NCBI RefSeq assembly: GCF_902459735.1
Contig: NZ_CABPRV010000002.1
Location: forward strand, 310,001-374,000
Length of the DNA: 64,000 bases
Direction of reading: 5' to 3'
DNA from: Pandoraea capi
GTDB lineage: Bacteria > Pseudomonadota > Gammaproteobacteria > Burkholderiales > Burkholderiaceae
Shown here in pieces: positions 28,682 through 36,575 of the stretch; the stretch's first letter is position 1; each line of letters begins with the position of its first letter. A program made the translations under genes and the position numbers. Below the pieces are notes generated by a model. The model searched no databases. It was not told the DNA's origin and saw only the letters and a program-made list of their open reading frames with translations.

Positions 28682-29635
28682 TCAGTGATAAAGCGCGTCG
28701 CCCTTCGGTTTGCCGTAGCCGTTCTCGTCGAACAACTGCTGCCCCTGCGTCGAGGTCATGAAGGAGAGGAAGTCGTCTGCCGCCTTCGGATGCGCGGCGT
28801 TCTTCAGCTTCGCAGCGTAGAACACCAGCGGCTGCGGACGAACGGTCTTTTCCTTGCCATCCGCCGCAGGCAGCGCGAACGACACGGTGTCGTACCAGTT
28901 TTTGGAAAACGCGGGATTGCTCAGATTGATTTCATCGGGAAGTGCCACATAGGGCAGTTTGGCCGAGCGGGTGGCGCTTTCGTAGCCCGAGGCAGCGTCG
29001 ACCTGCCCGGCTTCGAGACGCGTCAGCAAGCCGCCCTCGCCGAACACTTGCTGCGGATTGCGAATGTCGCCCAGCACGGAGTGCGCGAGGCCCGCCTGAT
29101 CGTAGTACTTCTGCGCAAGCATCAGCGTGAAGACGATGTTCTGGCCCTGCGGGTCCGTCGCGGGGTCAGTGCGGCCGAAGCGCAGGCCCGGCGTTTGCAG
29201 CACCTTCCACCAGACGGGATGCGCCGCATCGGAGCCTGCGAGACGGAATGCTTCGCCGAAGCGGCCCTTCGGGTTGTAGGCGATGACCATGCGTGTGCTG
29301 GCCACCGGGATGGCATCGTCGATCAGTCCCGCGTCCTTGAGAATGGCCATCGGCCCCGGGGTGATTGAGACGAATACATCGGCCGTCGATCGTCCCGAAG
29401 CCAGCAGACGAGCCAGCCCGTAGGCCCCTTCGCCCTGGCCCTGATAGGTCACATGCTCGCGCTGCGCGAAGGCCGGTCCCAGCGCCTTGTCCATCACCAC
29501 GCCCATCGAACCGGCGTATGCCACACGGAACGTGTCTTCGGCATGCGCCGGCATCGTCCCCGCCATCGCCGCAGCCACGAACGCCACCACTTGCATCGTC
29601 GCGGCAACGCACGAACCGAACCGCAAAGTCTTCAC
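28682..29635 (-). CDS. Periplasmic oxyanion-binding protein (molybdate/tungstate type)
   Basis: A 317-residue secreted protein with a Sec signal (MKTLRFG..., hydrophobic core, cleavage near PAHA-ED). The mature N-terminus FRVAYAGSMGVVMDKALGPAF matches the anion-binding entrance of the WtpA/ModA class (a Ser in AGS and a second in LASGRSTADVF). The start is GTG, with GGAG 8 bases upstream. It is first in a two-gene unit with the permease, and its leader carries the ModE-like palindrome. Whether it prefers molybdate or tungstate cannot be read from sequence. Confidence 0.87.
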   Translation of the reverse strand: MKTLRFGSCVAATMQVVAFVAAAMAGTMPAHAEDTFRVAYAGSMGVVMDKALGPAFAQREHVTYQGQGEGAYGLARLLASGRSTADVFVSITPGPMAILKDAGLIDDAIPVASTRMVIAYNPKGRFGEAFRLAGSDAAHPVWWKVLQTPGLRFGRTDPATDPQGQNIVFTLMLAQKYYDQAGLAHSVLGDIRNPQQVFGEGGLLTRLEAGQVDAASGYESATRSAKLPYVALPDEINLSNPAFSKNWYDTVSFALPAADGKEKTVRPQPLVFYAAKLKNAAHPKAADDFLSFMTSTQGQQLFDENGYGKPKGDALYH

Positions 29636-29647
29636 AGCCTGAACTCC

Positions 29648-29684
29648 GTTATATAGATTGGTATATAGCGAATATCATATACCA
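29648..29684 (-). promoter_or_regulatory. ModE-like operator
   Basis: CGTTATATA (29648-29656), N6, TATATAGCG (29663-29671) is a 9-bp dyad with one mismatch and closely matches the E. coli ModE consensus (CGnTATATA-N6-TATATAnCG). A second overlapping dyad, GGTATAT-N10-ATATACC, ends at 29684. The box begins 13 bp upstream of the binding-protein start, a repressor position. ModE-molybdate repression is inferred; no modE gene is in the window. Confidence 0.78.
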
Positions 29685-29849
29685 GGCGTAGCGCGCGTTT
29701 GTGACAACCCTACAAGATTCGATGGTTTGCAACGCTTCTTGTGCTCTGCGCGCGCCATCGCGCTACCATGTCTGACGCTGTTCCCTTGATGCCGCGTCAG
29801 CGCAAATCACTCGCCGCGACGACGGCGCGAAGTCCACTCGACATCCCCC

Positions 29850-30257
29850 ATGAGCGATCTTTCCTTCCTCGACCACGCCGCATTCCTTACCCTCGCCGAA
29901 TCCGCCAGCAACGTCGCTATCGATTGCCAGTGCACGAAAACGCCGCTCGACGGCTGGGCCAGCCTGCCTAACTCCTTGCCCGAATCACAGTTGGAAGTCG
30001 TGGGCACGTTGTGGGATCAACAGGCCTCACAGGAGCCGACGTTCGCCGAATACCACCCGGACGGCACGTCGTACTGGGCGCCCGATGCCCCCATCGCACC
30101 GCGCTACTTCCCGTACAACCGTGCCAACGTGTGCCGCTGCCGCGAATGCGGCCGTCTCTATCTTCGTTATCAGGAAGGCGGCGGCTACTTTGTCGATCAG
30201 CGCATCCGGCACGTCGATCCGGCGCGGATCGTCGACGCGCCTGCCGAGCACGCATAA
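29850..30257 (+). CDS. Small cysteine-containing protein of unknown function
   Basis: A 135-residue soluble protein I cannot assign. It has five cysteines in two clusters, C26-x-C28 and C95-x-C97-x-x-C100 (CRCREC), suggesting a zinc-ribbon-like or other metal site. Codon use is normal for the neighbourhood and aromatic residues are frequent in the C-terminal half (YFPYNRANV, YLRYQEGGGYF). No clear ribosome site is visible before the ATG. It stands alone between the molybdate-type operon and an AT-richer stretch. Confidence 0.7.
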   Translation: MSDLSFLDHAAFLTLAESASNVAIDCQCTKTPLDGWASLPNSLPESQLEVVGTLWDQQASQEPTFAEYHPDGTSYWAPDAPIAPRYFPYNRANVCRCRECGRLYLRYQEGGGYFVDQRIRHVDPARIVDAPAEHA

Positions 30258-30497
30258 CGACAAGCACGGCCCGTGCCGCGCCGGTCGTCAGAAAGATTGT
30301 TGCCTTCTTTTTTCATTCGTTTTCATTTGTTGACGTCTGTGAACGAGTGTTGTCGATATGCGCCTCGCCGTCATGCGATGGCGCATTAAATCCCCAAACA
30401 AAACAAGGCTCTACACCGCAATTCAAATGCACCACATTTGATTTGGATTGCAAAATAACTCCAAGAACATGCGCGCACTCGCCCGGTCGAAGCGCGC
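30258..30497. other. AT-richer non-coding stretch before the glycosyltransferase
   Basis: About 240 bp with visibly lower GC than its surroundings. It contains the dyad TCAAATG-N5-CATTTGA (30423-30429 / 30435-30441). No RNA gene or start with a ribosome site was seen. It is presumably the promoter region of the following gene. Confidence 0.5.
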
Positions 30498-32024
30498 ATG
30501 CAAAAACACGACGCCTCCTCAACGACGCCTGTCTTGGCGCCCATTCGGCGCGCAACGTCCGTGCGCGCGCTCGCACGGCGTGCCGCGACGGCGATGCAAT
30601 ACTCCCCTTCGCTTTACGTCGCGATCTACGCCATCGTCTGGACGCTCGTCAGCGCCAGTCTGGACCCGACCGTCCCGTTCGACGCCGTCGAAGCCCTCAA
30701 CTGGGCGCGTAACGCCGAATGGGGAACGCCGAAGAACCCCTGGCTGGTCGGATTTTCGATGTGGCCAGCACTCGGTCTGACGGGCGAGGCGCTGGCGTTC
30801 TACTGGTACGCGTCGCACTTCGCAGCGATTGCCATCGGCATGCTGGGTGTATGGCATCTCGCCAGACGACTGTGTGCGGACACGCGCCTCGCGTGGCTGG
30901 CAATGCTCAGCCTGCACCTGACCGGCGCGACCAACATCGACATCCTCCCGTACAACGACAACTACCTGCTGGTCATGTTCTGGCCGTGGATGCTGTGGCT
31001 GTTCGTGCGCGCGATGTGCGATTCGCCCCGGTACTGGATCGGGTTCGGTGTCGTCGCCGGTCTCGCGGCCATGACCAAGTATTCGACGTTTGCGCTGCTG
31101 GGCGCCATGTTCGTCATCACCGTCTGGACGCCGGCGACCCGTCAGCATTACCGGCACCCGGCCTTCGTGCTCGGGCTCGTCCTCTTCACCGCACTGATTA
31201 CGCCGAATATCCTCTGGCTCGCGAGCCACGACTTCGCCGCGTTTCGATGGGTCGACGATCAGATCCGACAGCGTCTGAACTTGCATGGGTTGCGCGGTGC
31301 GCTCACGGCGTTCTATCCCGTCGTCACGCTCGCCGTCGTCATGCATCTGGCCGGTATCCGCTTCACGCAAGCGCCGCGATCCGTGCAGTTAGCCGCCTGT
31401 GCCGTGCTGCCGCCGCTGGTGCCGATCCTCGTGTACTTCACGCTGCATGACGGCGGACGCATTTCCGAATGGCTGCAACCGTTTGCCGTGCCGTTGCCTG
31501 CGCTGCTCGTCGGATGCGTGGCCCCCGCCACCGGCAAGCGCGCGTGGCGAATTTCGCGATGGCTGCCTCTCGTCGGCCTCACGGTGCTGATCGGATACGT
31601 TACCGTGCTCGGGCTGAATCTGCGCAACGCGGGGCAAAAGTTCGCCGGGGTCAAGACGGTGAGCCTCGCCATCGAGCAGCGCTGGAACCAGCGCTACGAC
31701 GTGCCATTGTCGTTTGTCGGCAACGACCATCTCGCCACGTGGTTGACGTTCTATGCGCCGAGCCAGCCGCGTCTCATGACGGCATGGTCGTCGACCTCGC
31801 GTCCGAACATCTACACGCGGGATCTGGATGAGGCCGAGGTCCGCGCACGCGGGGCGATTCTGCTCGGGCATCCCGGACGGTCATGTCGACGGGCGAGCTT
31901 CGCGCGAACGCTGTCGTTATGGCCCTCGCTGAGCATCGAGTTTCGGGAGACCCTGCCGTTCGCCTATCACGGCGGCGCGTCGCCTATTCCACTTTGCGTC
32001 GCTTACATCGCACCGCATCCCTGA
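30498..32024 (+). CDS. GT39/ArnT-like membrane glycosyltransferase
   Basis: A 508-residue integral membrane protein with about ten to twelve hydrophobic helices and the early acidic loop typical of the PMT/ArnT fold (DPTVPFDAVEALNWARNAEWGTPKNPWL), in which an aspartate or glutamate serves the transfer reaction. These enzymes transfer a sugar from a polyprenyl-phosphate carrier to lipid A, protein or another envelope acceptor on the periplasmic side. The start could also be the ATG at 30594, just before the first helix; neither has a good ribosome site. It is an orphan with no sugar-carrier synthase beside it. Confidence 0.82.
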   Translation: MQKHDASSTTPVLAPIRRATSVRALARRAATAMQYSPSLYVAIYAIVWTLVSASLDPTVPFDAVEALNWARNAEWGTPKNPWLVGFSMWPALGLTGEALAFYWYASHFAAIAIGMLGVWHLARRLCADTRLAWLAMLSLHLTGATNIDILPYNDNYLLVMFWPWMLWLFVRAMCDSPRYWIGFGVVAGLAAMTKYSTFALLGAMFVITVWTPATRQHYRHPAFVLGLVLFTALITPNILWLASHDFAAFRWVDDQIRQRLNLHGLRGALTAFYPVVTLAVVMHLAGIRFTQAPRSVQLAACAVLPPLVPILVYFTLHDGGRISEWLQPFAVPLPALLVGCVAPATGKRAWRISRWLPLVGLTVLIGYVTVLGLNLRNAGQKFAGVKTVSLAIEQRWNQRYDVPLSFVGNDHLATWLTFYAPSQPRLMTAWSSTSRPNIYTRDLDEAEVRARGAILLGHPGRSCRRASFARTLSLWPSLSIEFRETLPFAYHGGASPIPLCVAYIAPHP

Positions 32025-32143
32025 ATATCCAAAGCAGAATCGCTTCGTTGCCCCCGCGCGGAACCGGTCCGGATAATTTCCCTTCAATTTCTCGTCGATC
32101 GGTCCCATCCGGCCTATTCCAACATTCATACGGGGCAACGCTC

Positions 32144-33130
32144 ATGAAACCGCTGAAACCACGCAAGGCACTCTCACGCCGCCAATTCCTCGGTGTGCTC
32201 GGGGCCGGAGCCGCCGCCGTGGCGCTGCCGTCGTTGCCCGCGCATGCGGCTTACGAGCCGCGCAAGTTCCGCATCGGTTACCAGAAGGCTGCCAGCACGC
32301 TCGTGCTCGCCAAGGCGAACGGATCGCTGGAGGCGCGTCTGCGTCCGCTCGGTGTCGAACTCACATGGGCGGAATTCGCCGCCGGCCCGCAACTGCTCGA
32401 AGCGCTGAACGTCGGCGCCATCGACTTCGGGTACGTCGGCGAAGCGCCGCCGGTCTTCGCGCAAGCGGCAGGTGCCGACTTCGTCTACAGCGCTTATGAG
32501 GTGCCGACACCGCTTGCCGAGGGCGTCGTCGTCGGCAACAACTCGCCGATCAAGACCGTTGCCGACCTGCGTGGCAAACGTGTCGCGTTCAACAAGGGTT
32601 CGGACGTCCACTGGTTCCTCGTCGCGCTGCTGCGCAAACATGGTCTGGACTATGGCGACGTCAGCCCGGTGTTCCTCGCGCCCGCCGACGCCCGTGCCGC
32701 CCTCGAACGCGGATCGGTCGACGCGTGGGCCATCTGGGATCCGTTCCTCACCGCGGTCCTCGATCAGAGCCCTGTGCGTCTGCTCGCCAATGCCGAAGGC
32801 GCCGCCGATCATCATCAGTTCTTCCTGAGTCAGCGTGCGTTTGCGGAGAAACGTGGCGACGTGATCAAGGCGACGCTCGAATCGCTCGGTCAGACGGGGC
32901 TGCAAATCCGCTCGGATTACGCGGCAGCCGCGACGCAGCTCGCGCCGATCCAGGGGCTAGACGCGAAGATCATTGAGAAGGGACTACGGCATTACGCGCA
33001 CATCTACAAGCCGGTATCGGAACCCGTACTGGCCGCCCAACAGCGCATTGCCGATACGTTCCTCCAGCTCCGGCTGATTCCGAAGCCCATTCGCGTGGCC
33101 GACGCCACATTGCGGCAACCGATTGCCTGA
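32144..33130 (+). CDS. Aliphatic-sulfonate-type ABC substrate-binding protein
   Basis: A 328-residue binding protein of the SsuA/NitT-TauA class. The leader has a Tat motif (LSRRQFLG) and a hydrophobic segment ending AHA-AY, so it is exported folded. Mature features: FRIGYQKAASTLVLAKANG, LLEALNVGAIDFGYVGEAPPVFAQAAG, and VDAWAIWDPFL. The ATG at 32144 begins the signal sequence; the frame upstream overlaps the glycosyltransferase and is not real. No permease or ATPase follows. It may serve an ssu-type transporter elsewhere. Confidence 0.9.
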   Translation: MKPLKPRKALSRRQFLGVLGAGAAAVALPSLPAHAAYEPRKFRIGYQKAASTLVLAKANGSLEARLRPLGVELTWAEFAAGPQLLEALNVGAIDFGYVGEAPPVFAQAAGADFVYSAYEVPTPLAEGVVVGNNSPIKTVADLRGKRVAFNKGSDVHWFLVALLRKHGLDYGDVSPVFLAPADARAALERGSVDAWAIWDPFLTAVLDQSPVRLLANAEGAADHHQFFLSQRAFAEKRGDVIKATLESLGQTGLQIRSDYAAAATQLAPIQGLDAKIIEKGLRHYAHIYKPVSEPVLAAQQRIADTFLQLRLIPKPIRVADATLRQPIA

Positions 33131-33135
33131 GCCCA

Positions 33136-33164
33136 CGCGTGCCCGGCACCTCGCCGGGCACGCG
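33136..33164 (+). terminator. Hairpin after the sulfonate-binding protein
   Basis: CGCGTGCCCGGC and GCCGGGCACGCG form a perfect 12-bp stem with the 5-nt loop ACCTC, starting 6 bp after the stop. There is no T run, so termination may need Rho, or the hairpin may protect the mRNA end. Beyond it, up to 33355, nothing else was seen. Confidence 0.65.
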
Positions 33165-33355
33165 CCTGCGGTGCGTAAATTCTCCAGGCATGGTGGTGAC
33201 GATAGCGCCATGCCTGCGCACGTTGCGCCTTCGCCAGTGCACGCCCGCCCACTGCACGCGCCCCGCTTTCCGTCCGCACGCCTCCCGGCGCCCTCCCCGA
33301 ACGTCCGCCTTACGTATTCCGACTTGGCAAAGTCACCCCGAATGTGACAGAATTC

Positions 33356-33385
33356 GCAACTCAGTTGCATTGCAACTTGGTTGCA
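33356..33385 (+). promoter_or_regulatory. Two tandem GCAAC-N3-GTTGC palindromes
   Basis: GCAAC-TCA-GTTGC (33356-33368) and GCAAC-TTG-GTTGC (33372-33384) are perfect 13-bp palindromes with centres 16 bp apart, about 80 bp before the DUF2946 gene. Read across the boundary they also form AGTTGCA-T-TGCAACT. Tandem dyads before a TonB-receptor unit suggest a metal-responsive repressor of the Fur/Zur kind; the exact regulator is not identified. Confidence 0.7.
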
Positions 33386-33462
33386 TTTAATCGCCGACGC
33401 TGTCATGCAGCGTTCCGTCGCGTTCGCGCGCTCTCGTCTTGTTTTCCGTTTTTCTTCGGCCC

Positions 33463-33834
33463 ATGCGTCGCCGCTGGTTACCTTTATGGCTGGTCGTCTG
33501 CGTGCTGGTGTCGCAGATGGCGCTTGCACGGCACGTCGTGTTTCACACGGCGGCCGCGCTGGCGGCTGCATCGGCTGCATCGGCGCAATCGGAACGTCAG
33601 CATGGTCTGACGGATACTTCCGATCAGCATGCGTCGGACGAAGACGGTATCTGCGAGCAATGCCTCGCCTTCATCGCGGTCGACGTTGCACTCCCGGCGC
33701 TACCGGTCTTCGCCGCACTGCCTTCCTCTCGCGACTGGCACTACCCGCCTGCCGCGCCATTGCATGTCCGCTCGGTCTCACGGGGACCGACGCGCAACCG
33801 CGATCCGCCCCGCACCTCGATGTCGCTTGCCTGA
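33463..33834 (+). CDS. DUF2946-like small envelope protein
   Basis: A 123-residue protein with an N-terminal signal or anchor (MRRRWLPLWLVVCVLVSQMALA), a His/Asp-rich stretch and C64-E-Q-C67-L-A-F, the hallmark of DUF2946 proteins. These are often found with copper- or other metal-linked TonB receptors in betaproteobacteria. The frame opens 8 codons earlier; the start with several arginines was chosen. It lies 127 bp before a TonB receptor and is probably co-regulated with it from the tandem palindromes. The function of the family is not established. Confidence 0.78.
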   Translation: MRRRWLPLWLVVCVLVSQMALARHVVFHTAAALAAASAASAQSERQHGLTDTSDQHASDEDGICEQCLAFIAVDVALPALPVFAALPSSRDWHYPPAAPLHVRSVSRGPTRNRDPPRTSMSLA

Positions 33835-33892
33835 GCTCGCATTAGTTCGCCCAGGCACTTCCGAACCAGAACATTCGCCGCCGCCCGGTGCG

Positions 33893-33912
33893 GCTCGCCA
33901 GCGTTGGCGAGC
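33893..33912 (+). other. GCGT-loop hairpin between DUF2946 and TonB receptor genes
   Basis: GCTCGCCA and TGGCGAGC pair perfectly around a GCGT loop. It stands about 50 bp upstream of the receptor start and may lower read-through or stabilise the receptor message. Confidence 0.4.
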
Positions 33913-33961
33913 GCGCCCCCGGCCGCGCGGCGTCCACACGTCAAGCACATTGAGGTCCGGC

Positions 33962-36211
33962 ATGATTGCCCGCTCCACACGATTCCGCTCGCTCCGAGCT
34001 TTCGGCGCTTTCGGCACTTTCTCCTCGTCACGCCCGTCGCGGGTTTCCCGCGCAGGCACGCGCGCTCAGTTCTCCCGTCACGCCCTGGCTGCGGCGGCCG
34101 CATCCGTCTTCGTCGTCAATGCGCACGCGCAAAGCGCGAACACAGCGCCCGGTAGCGACGCCAACGTCTCGCTCTCCGGCACTACCGTGTCCGCCAAGCG
34201 TCTCGACGCCGCCCGCAACGCGTTGTCGCCCGACACCGGCAGCTCGGTCTACAACTTCGACCAGACCGACATCCAGACACTGCCGCTCGGGAGCAACACA
34301 CCGCTCAATCAGGTGCTGCTGCAAGCCCCGGGCGTCGTGCAGGACTCTTACGGTCAACTGCACGTGCGCGGTGACCACGCCAACCTGCAATACCGGATCG
34401 ACGGCGTAATCATTCCCGAGTCGATCAGCGGCTTCGGTCAGGCCATCGATGCGCGCATCGCGTCGCAGATTAATCTGATTACCGGCGCGCTGCCGGCCCA
34501 GTTCGGCTACCGCACTGCCGGGATCGTCGACATCCATACCAAGGGGTCGCCGGGCCTTGCCGACGATACGGGCGAACCGCCGAAAGCCTTTGGCGGCGAA
34601 GTCGGCGTCGTCTTCGGCAGCCACGCGGACCGTGAGGTCAATACGCAGTTGTATGGCACCAAGGGCGCGCTCAGCTACTACTTCAGCGCCCGCGTGTCTG
34701 CGAACAACATGGGTATCGAGAATCCGACGGGCGAGCGCAACGCCATTCACGATCACACGAACCAGACAAACGCGTTCGGCATGTTCTCGTACCTGCTGAA
34801 CCCGGACAACCGCGTGTCGTTCATGTTCGGCACGGCCAACAATCGCTTCCAGATTCCGAACTCGCCGGGCGTCGCCCCGCAATTCACGCTGGACAACGGC
34901 GTCGTTCCCGACTCGTCGAGCCTGAACGCCAATCAGCGCGAACTCACCGACTTCCAGGTGTTGTCGTGGCAAAGCCACGTGTCGCCGAAACTGGACACAC
35001 AGATTTCGCTGTTCCATCGCACCAGCCGCATCGACTACACGCCCGACCCGCTCGGCGATCTCGCGTACAACGGGGTGGCGTCGAACATCACGCGCCGCAA
35101 TGAAGCGTACGGCGTTCAGGCGGATAGCAGCTACAAGCTCACCGACCGTCACACGTTGCGTTTCGGTCTGTTCGTGCAACAGGAAAACTTCAGTACCGAC
35201 AACACCTCGAACGTTTTCCCTGCCGACGCCGACGGCAATCAACTGAGCGGAACGCCGCTCACCATCGTCGACAATGCCAAGGACCGTGGCACGACCTATG
35301 GGCTGTATTTACAGGACGAGTGGAAAGCGACCGATCGCCTGACGATCAACTACGGCGCACGCTACGACCACGTGAACACCGTCACGGACGAGGGACAGCT
35401 CTCCCCGCGTCTGGGCCTGACATATGACCTGACGAGCCGCACCCGCCTGCACGCCGGGTACTCGCGCTACTTCACGCCGCCCGCCACGGAGAAGATCGAT
35501 ACGACCTCGGTGACGAAATTCCTGGGCACGACCAATGCGCTCCCGTCCGACGCCAACACCTCGGTGCGCGCCGAGCGCTCGGACTACTTCGATCTCGGTG
35601 TCTCCCATCAGTTGACGTCGGCCATTACGGTAGGACTCGATGCCTACTATCGCAACGTGAATCACCTTCAGGACGAAGGCCAGTTCGGCAATGCGCTGAT
35701 CTATTCGACGTTCAACTATCAGAAGGGACGGATTTACGGCCTCGAAGGCACGGTCAACTATCGGCAGGGTAACGTCGGCGCGTATCTGAATGTGGCCGTA
35801 TCGCGCGCCATGGGTAAAGGCATCGAGACCGGACAGTTCAACTTCGGTGACGACGAACTCGCCTACATCGCCAATCACTGGGTGCATCTGGATCACGACC
35901 AGCAAGTCACGGCGTCCGCAGGCGTGTCGTACCAATGGGGCAAGACGCTCTTCTCGACCGACGCCCTCTTCGGCTCGGGCCTACGCAGCGGCTTCGTGAA
36001 CAGCGAGCATTTGCCGGCCTACTTCCAGGTCAACCTCGGCATCGGTCAGCAAATCAACGTGCCGGGGCTTGGGCGCTTCGATGCGAAGCTGTCCATCATC
36101 AACCTGTTCGACCGCGTGTACGAATTGCGTGACGGTACCGGCATCGGCGTCGGGGCGCCGCAATTCGGTCCGCGACGCACGTTCTATCTCGCGATGTCCA
36201 AGCCGTTCTGA
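33962..36211 (+). CDS. TonB-dependent outer-membrane receptor
   Basis: A 749-residue receptor. A long positively charged leader ends in a hydrophobic stretch and NAHA-QS. The plug domain follows at about residues 60-210 (LPLGSNTPLNQVLLQAPGVVQDSYGQLHVRGDHANLQYRIDG split over several strands), then a 22-strand beta barrel ending in the aromatic outer-membrane signal (FYLAMSKPF). The ATG at 33962 has GAGG 6 bases upstream; the frame is open far upstream but overlaps the DUF2946 gene. The substrate is unknown. The linked DUF2946 protein and palindromes point to a metal complex. Confidence 0.92.
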   Translation: MIARSTRFRSLRAFGAFGTFSSSRPSRVSRAGTRAQFSRHALAAAAASVFVVNAHAQSANTAPGSDANVSLSGTTVSAKRLDAARNALSPDTGSSVYNFDQTDIQTLPLGSNTPLNQVLLQAPGVVQDSYGQLHVRGDHANLQYRIDGVIIPESISGFGQAIDARIASQINLITGALPAQFGYRTAGIVDIHTKGSPGLADDTGEPPKAFGGEVGVVFGSHADREVNTQLYGTKGALSYYFSARVSANNMGIENPTGERNAIHDHTNQTNAFGMFSYLLNPDNRVSFMFGTANNRFQIPNSPGVAPQFTLDNGVVPDSSSLNANQRELTDFQVLSWQSHVSPKLDTQISLFHRTSRIDYTPDPLGDLAYNGVASNITRRNEAYGVQADSSYKLTDRHTLRFGLFVQQENFSTDNTSNVFPADADGNQLSGTPLTIVDNAKDRGTTYGLYLQDEWKATDRLTINYGARYDHVNTVTDEGQLSPRLGLTYDLTSRTRLHAGYSRYFTPPATEKIDTTSVTKFLGTTNALPSDANTSVRAERSDYFDLGVSHQLTSAITVGLDAYYRNVNHLQDEGQFGNALIYSTFNYQKGRIYGLEGTVNYRQGNVGAYLNVAVSRAMGKGIETGQFNFGDDELAYIANHWVHLDHDQQVTASAGVSYQWGKTLFSTDALFGSGLRSGFVNSEHLPAYFQVNLGIGQQINVPGLGRFDAKLSIINLFDRVYELRDGTGIGVGAPQFGPRRTFYLAMSKPF

Positions 36212-36216
36212 TGCCG

Positions 36217-36260
36217 CATGCACCGCCGTCCGGGGCTCAGGGCTCGGGTAGCGGTGCATG
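36217..36260. terminator. Hairpin between convergent genes
   Basis: CATGCACCGC (36217-36226) and GCGGTGCATG (36251-36260) form a perfect 10-bp stem with a 24-nt loop between the TonB receptor and the tautomerase, which converge. Confidence 0.55.
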
Positions 36261-36279
36261 TTGACATCGTCCGACGCCG

Positions 36280-36495
36280 TCAGGTCTTGCCTTCGGCAGC
36301 CTGACGGCGGAACGCCGTGGTCGTTTGGCCCGCGTAACCCCAGTTATCGGTATCGACTTCCTCGATCACGATATGCGTGAGATGCGGCGGCTTGTTCAGC
36401 ACGCGCTCCAGCGTCTCGGTCACTTCCCGAATGACTTGCGCCTTTTGCTCGACGGTGTTGCCTTCCCGCGTGATTCGGATACTGACGAATGGCAT
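36280..36495 (-). CDS. 4-oxalocrotonate tautomerase-family protein
   Basis: A 71-residue protein of the tautomerase superfamily. After removal of Met, Pro1 (MPFVSIRITREG) would be the catalytic base; the fold is one beta-alpha-beta unit that forms hexamers. AGGAG lies 7 bases before the ATG. It follows the SDR gene by 80 bp on the same strand and is probably co-transcribed. The residue matching the second arginine of canonical 4-OT is uncertain, so the substrate may differ. Confidence 0.87.
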   Translation of the reverse strand: MPFVSIRITREGNTVEQKAQVIREVTETLERVLNKPPHLTHIVIEEVDTDNWGYAGQTTTAFRRQAAEGKT

Positions 36496-36575
36496 GACGG
36501 ACTCCTGTGAGGGTTTTGACATTCCTGTCGACGCGGCCAGTCCGACGAGTGCAGACACCGGTCGCGCCAAATACA

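Noticed and set aside
33629-33961. N-terminal extension of the TonB receptor frame
   Set aside because: It overlaps the DUF2946 gene in another frame and lacks receptor features; the ATG at 33962 has a good ribosome site and leader.
34028-35242. A 404-codon open frame opposite the TonB receptor gene
   Set aside because: No domain; the receptor frame has signal, plug and barrel features.
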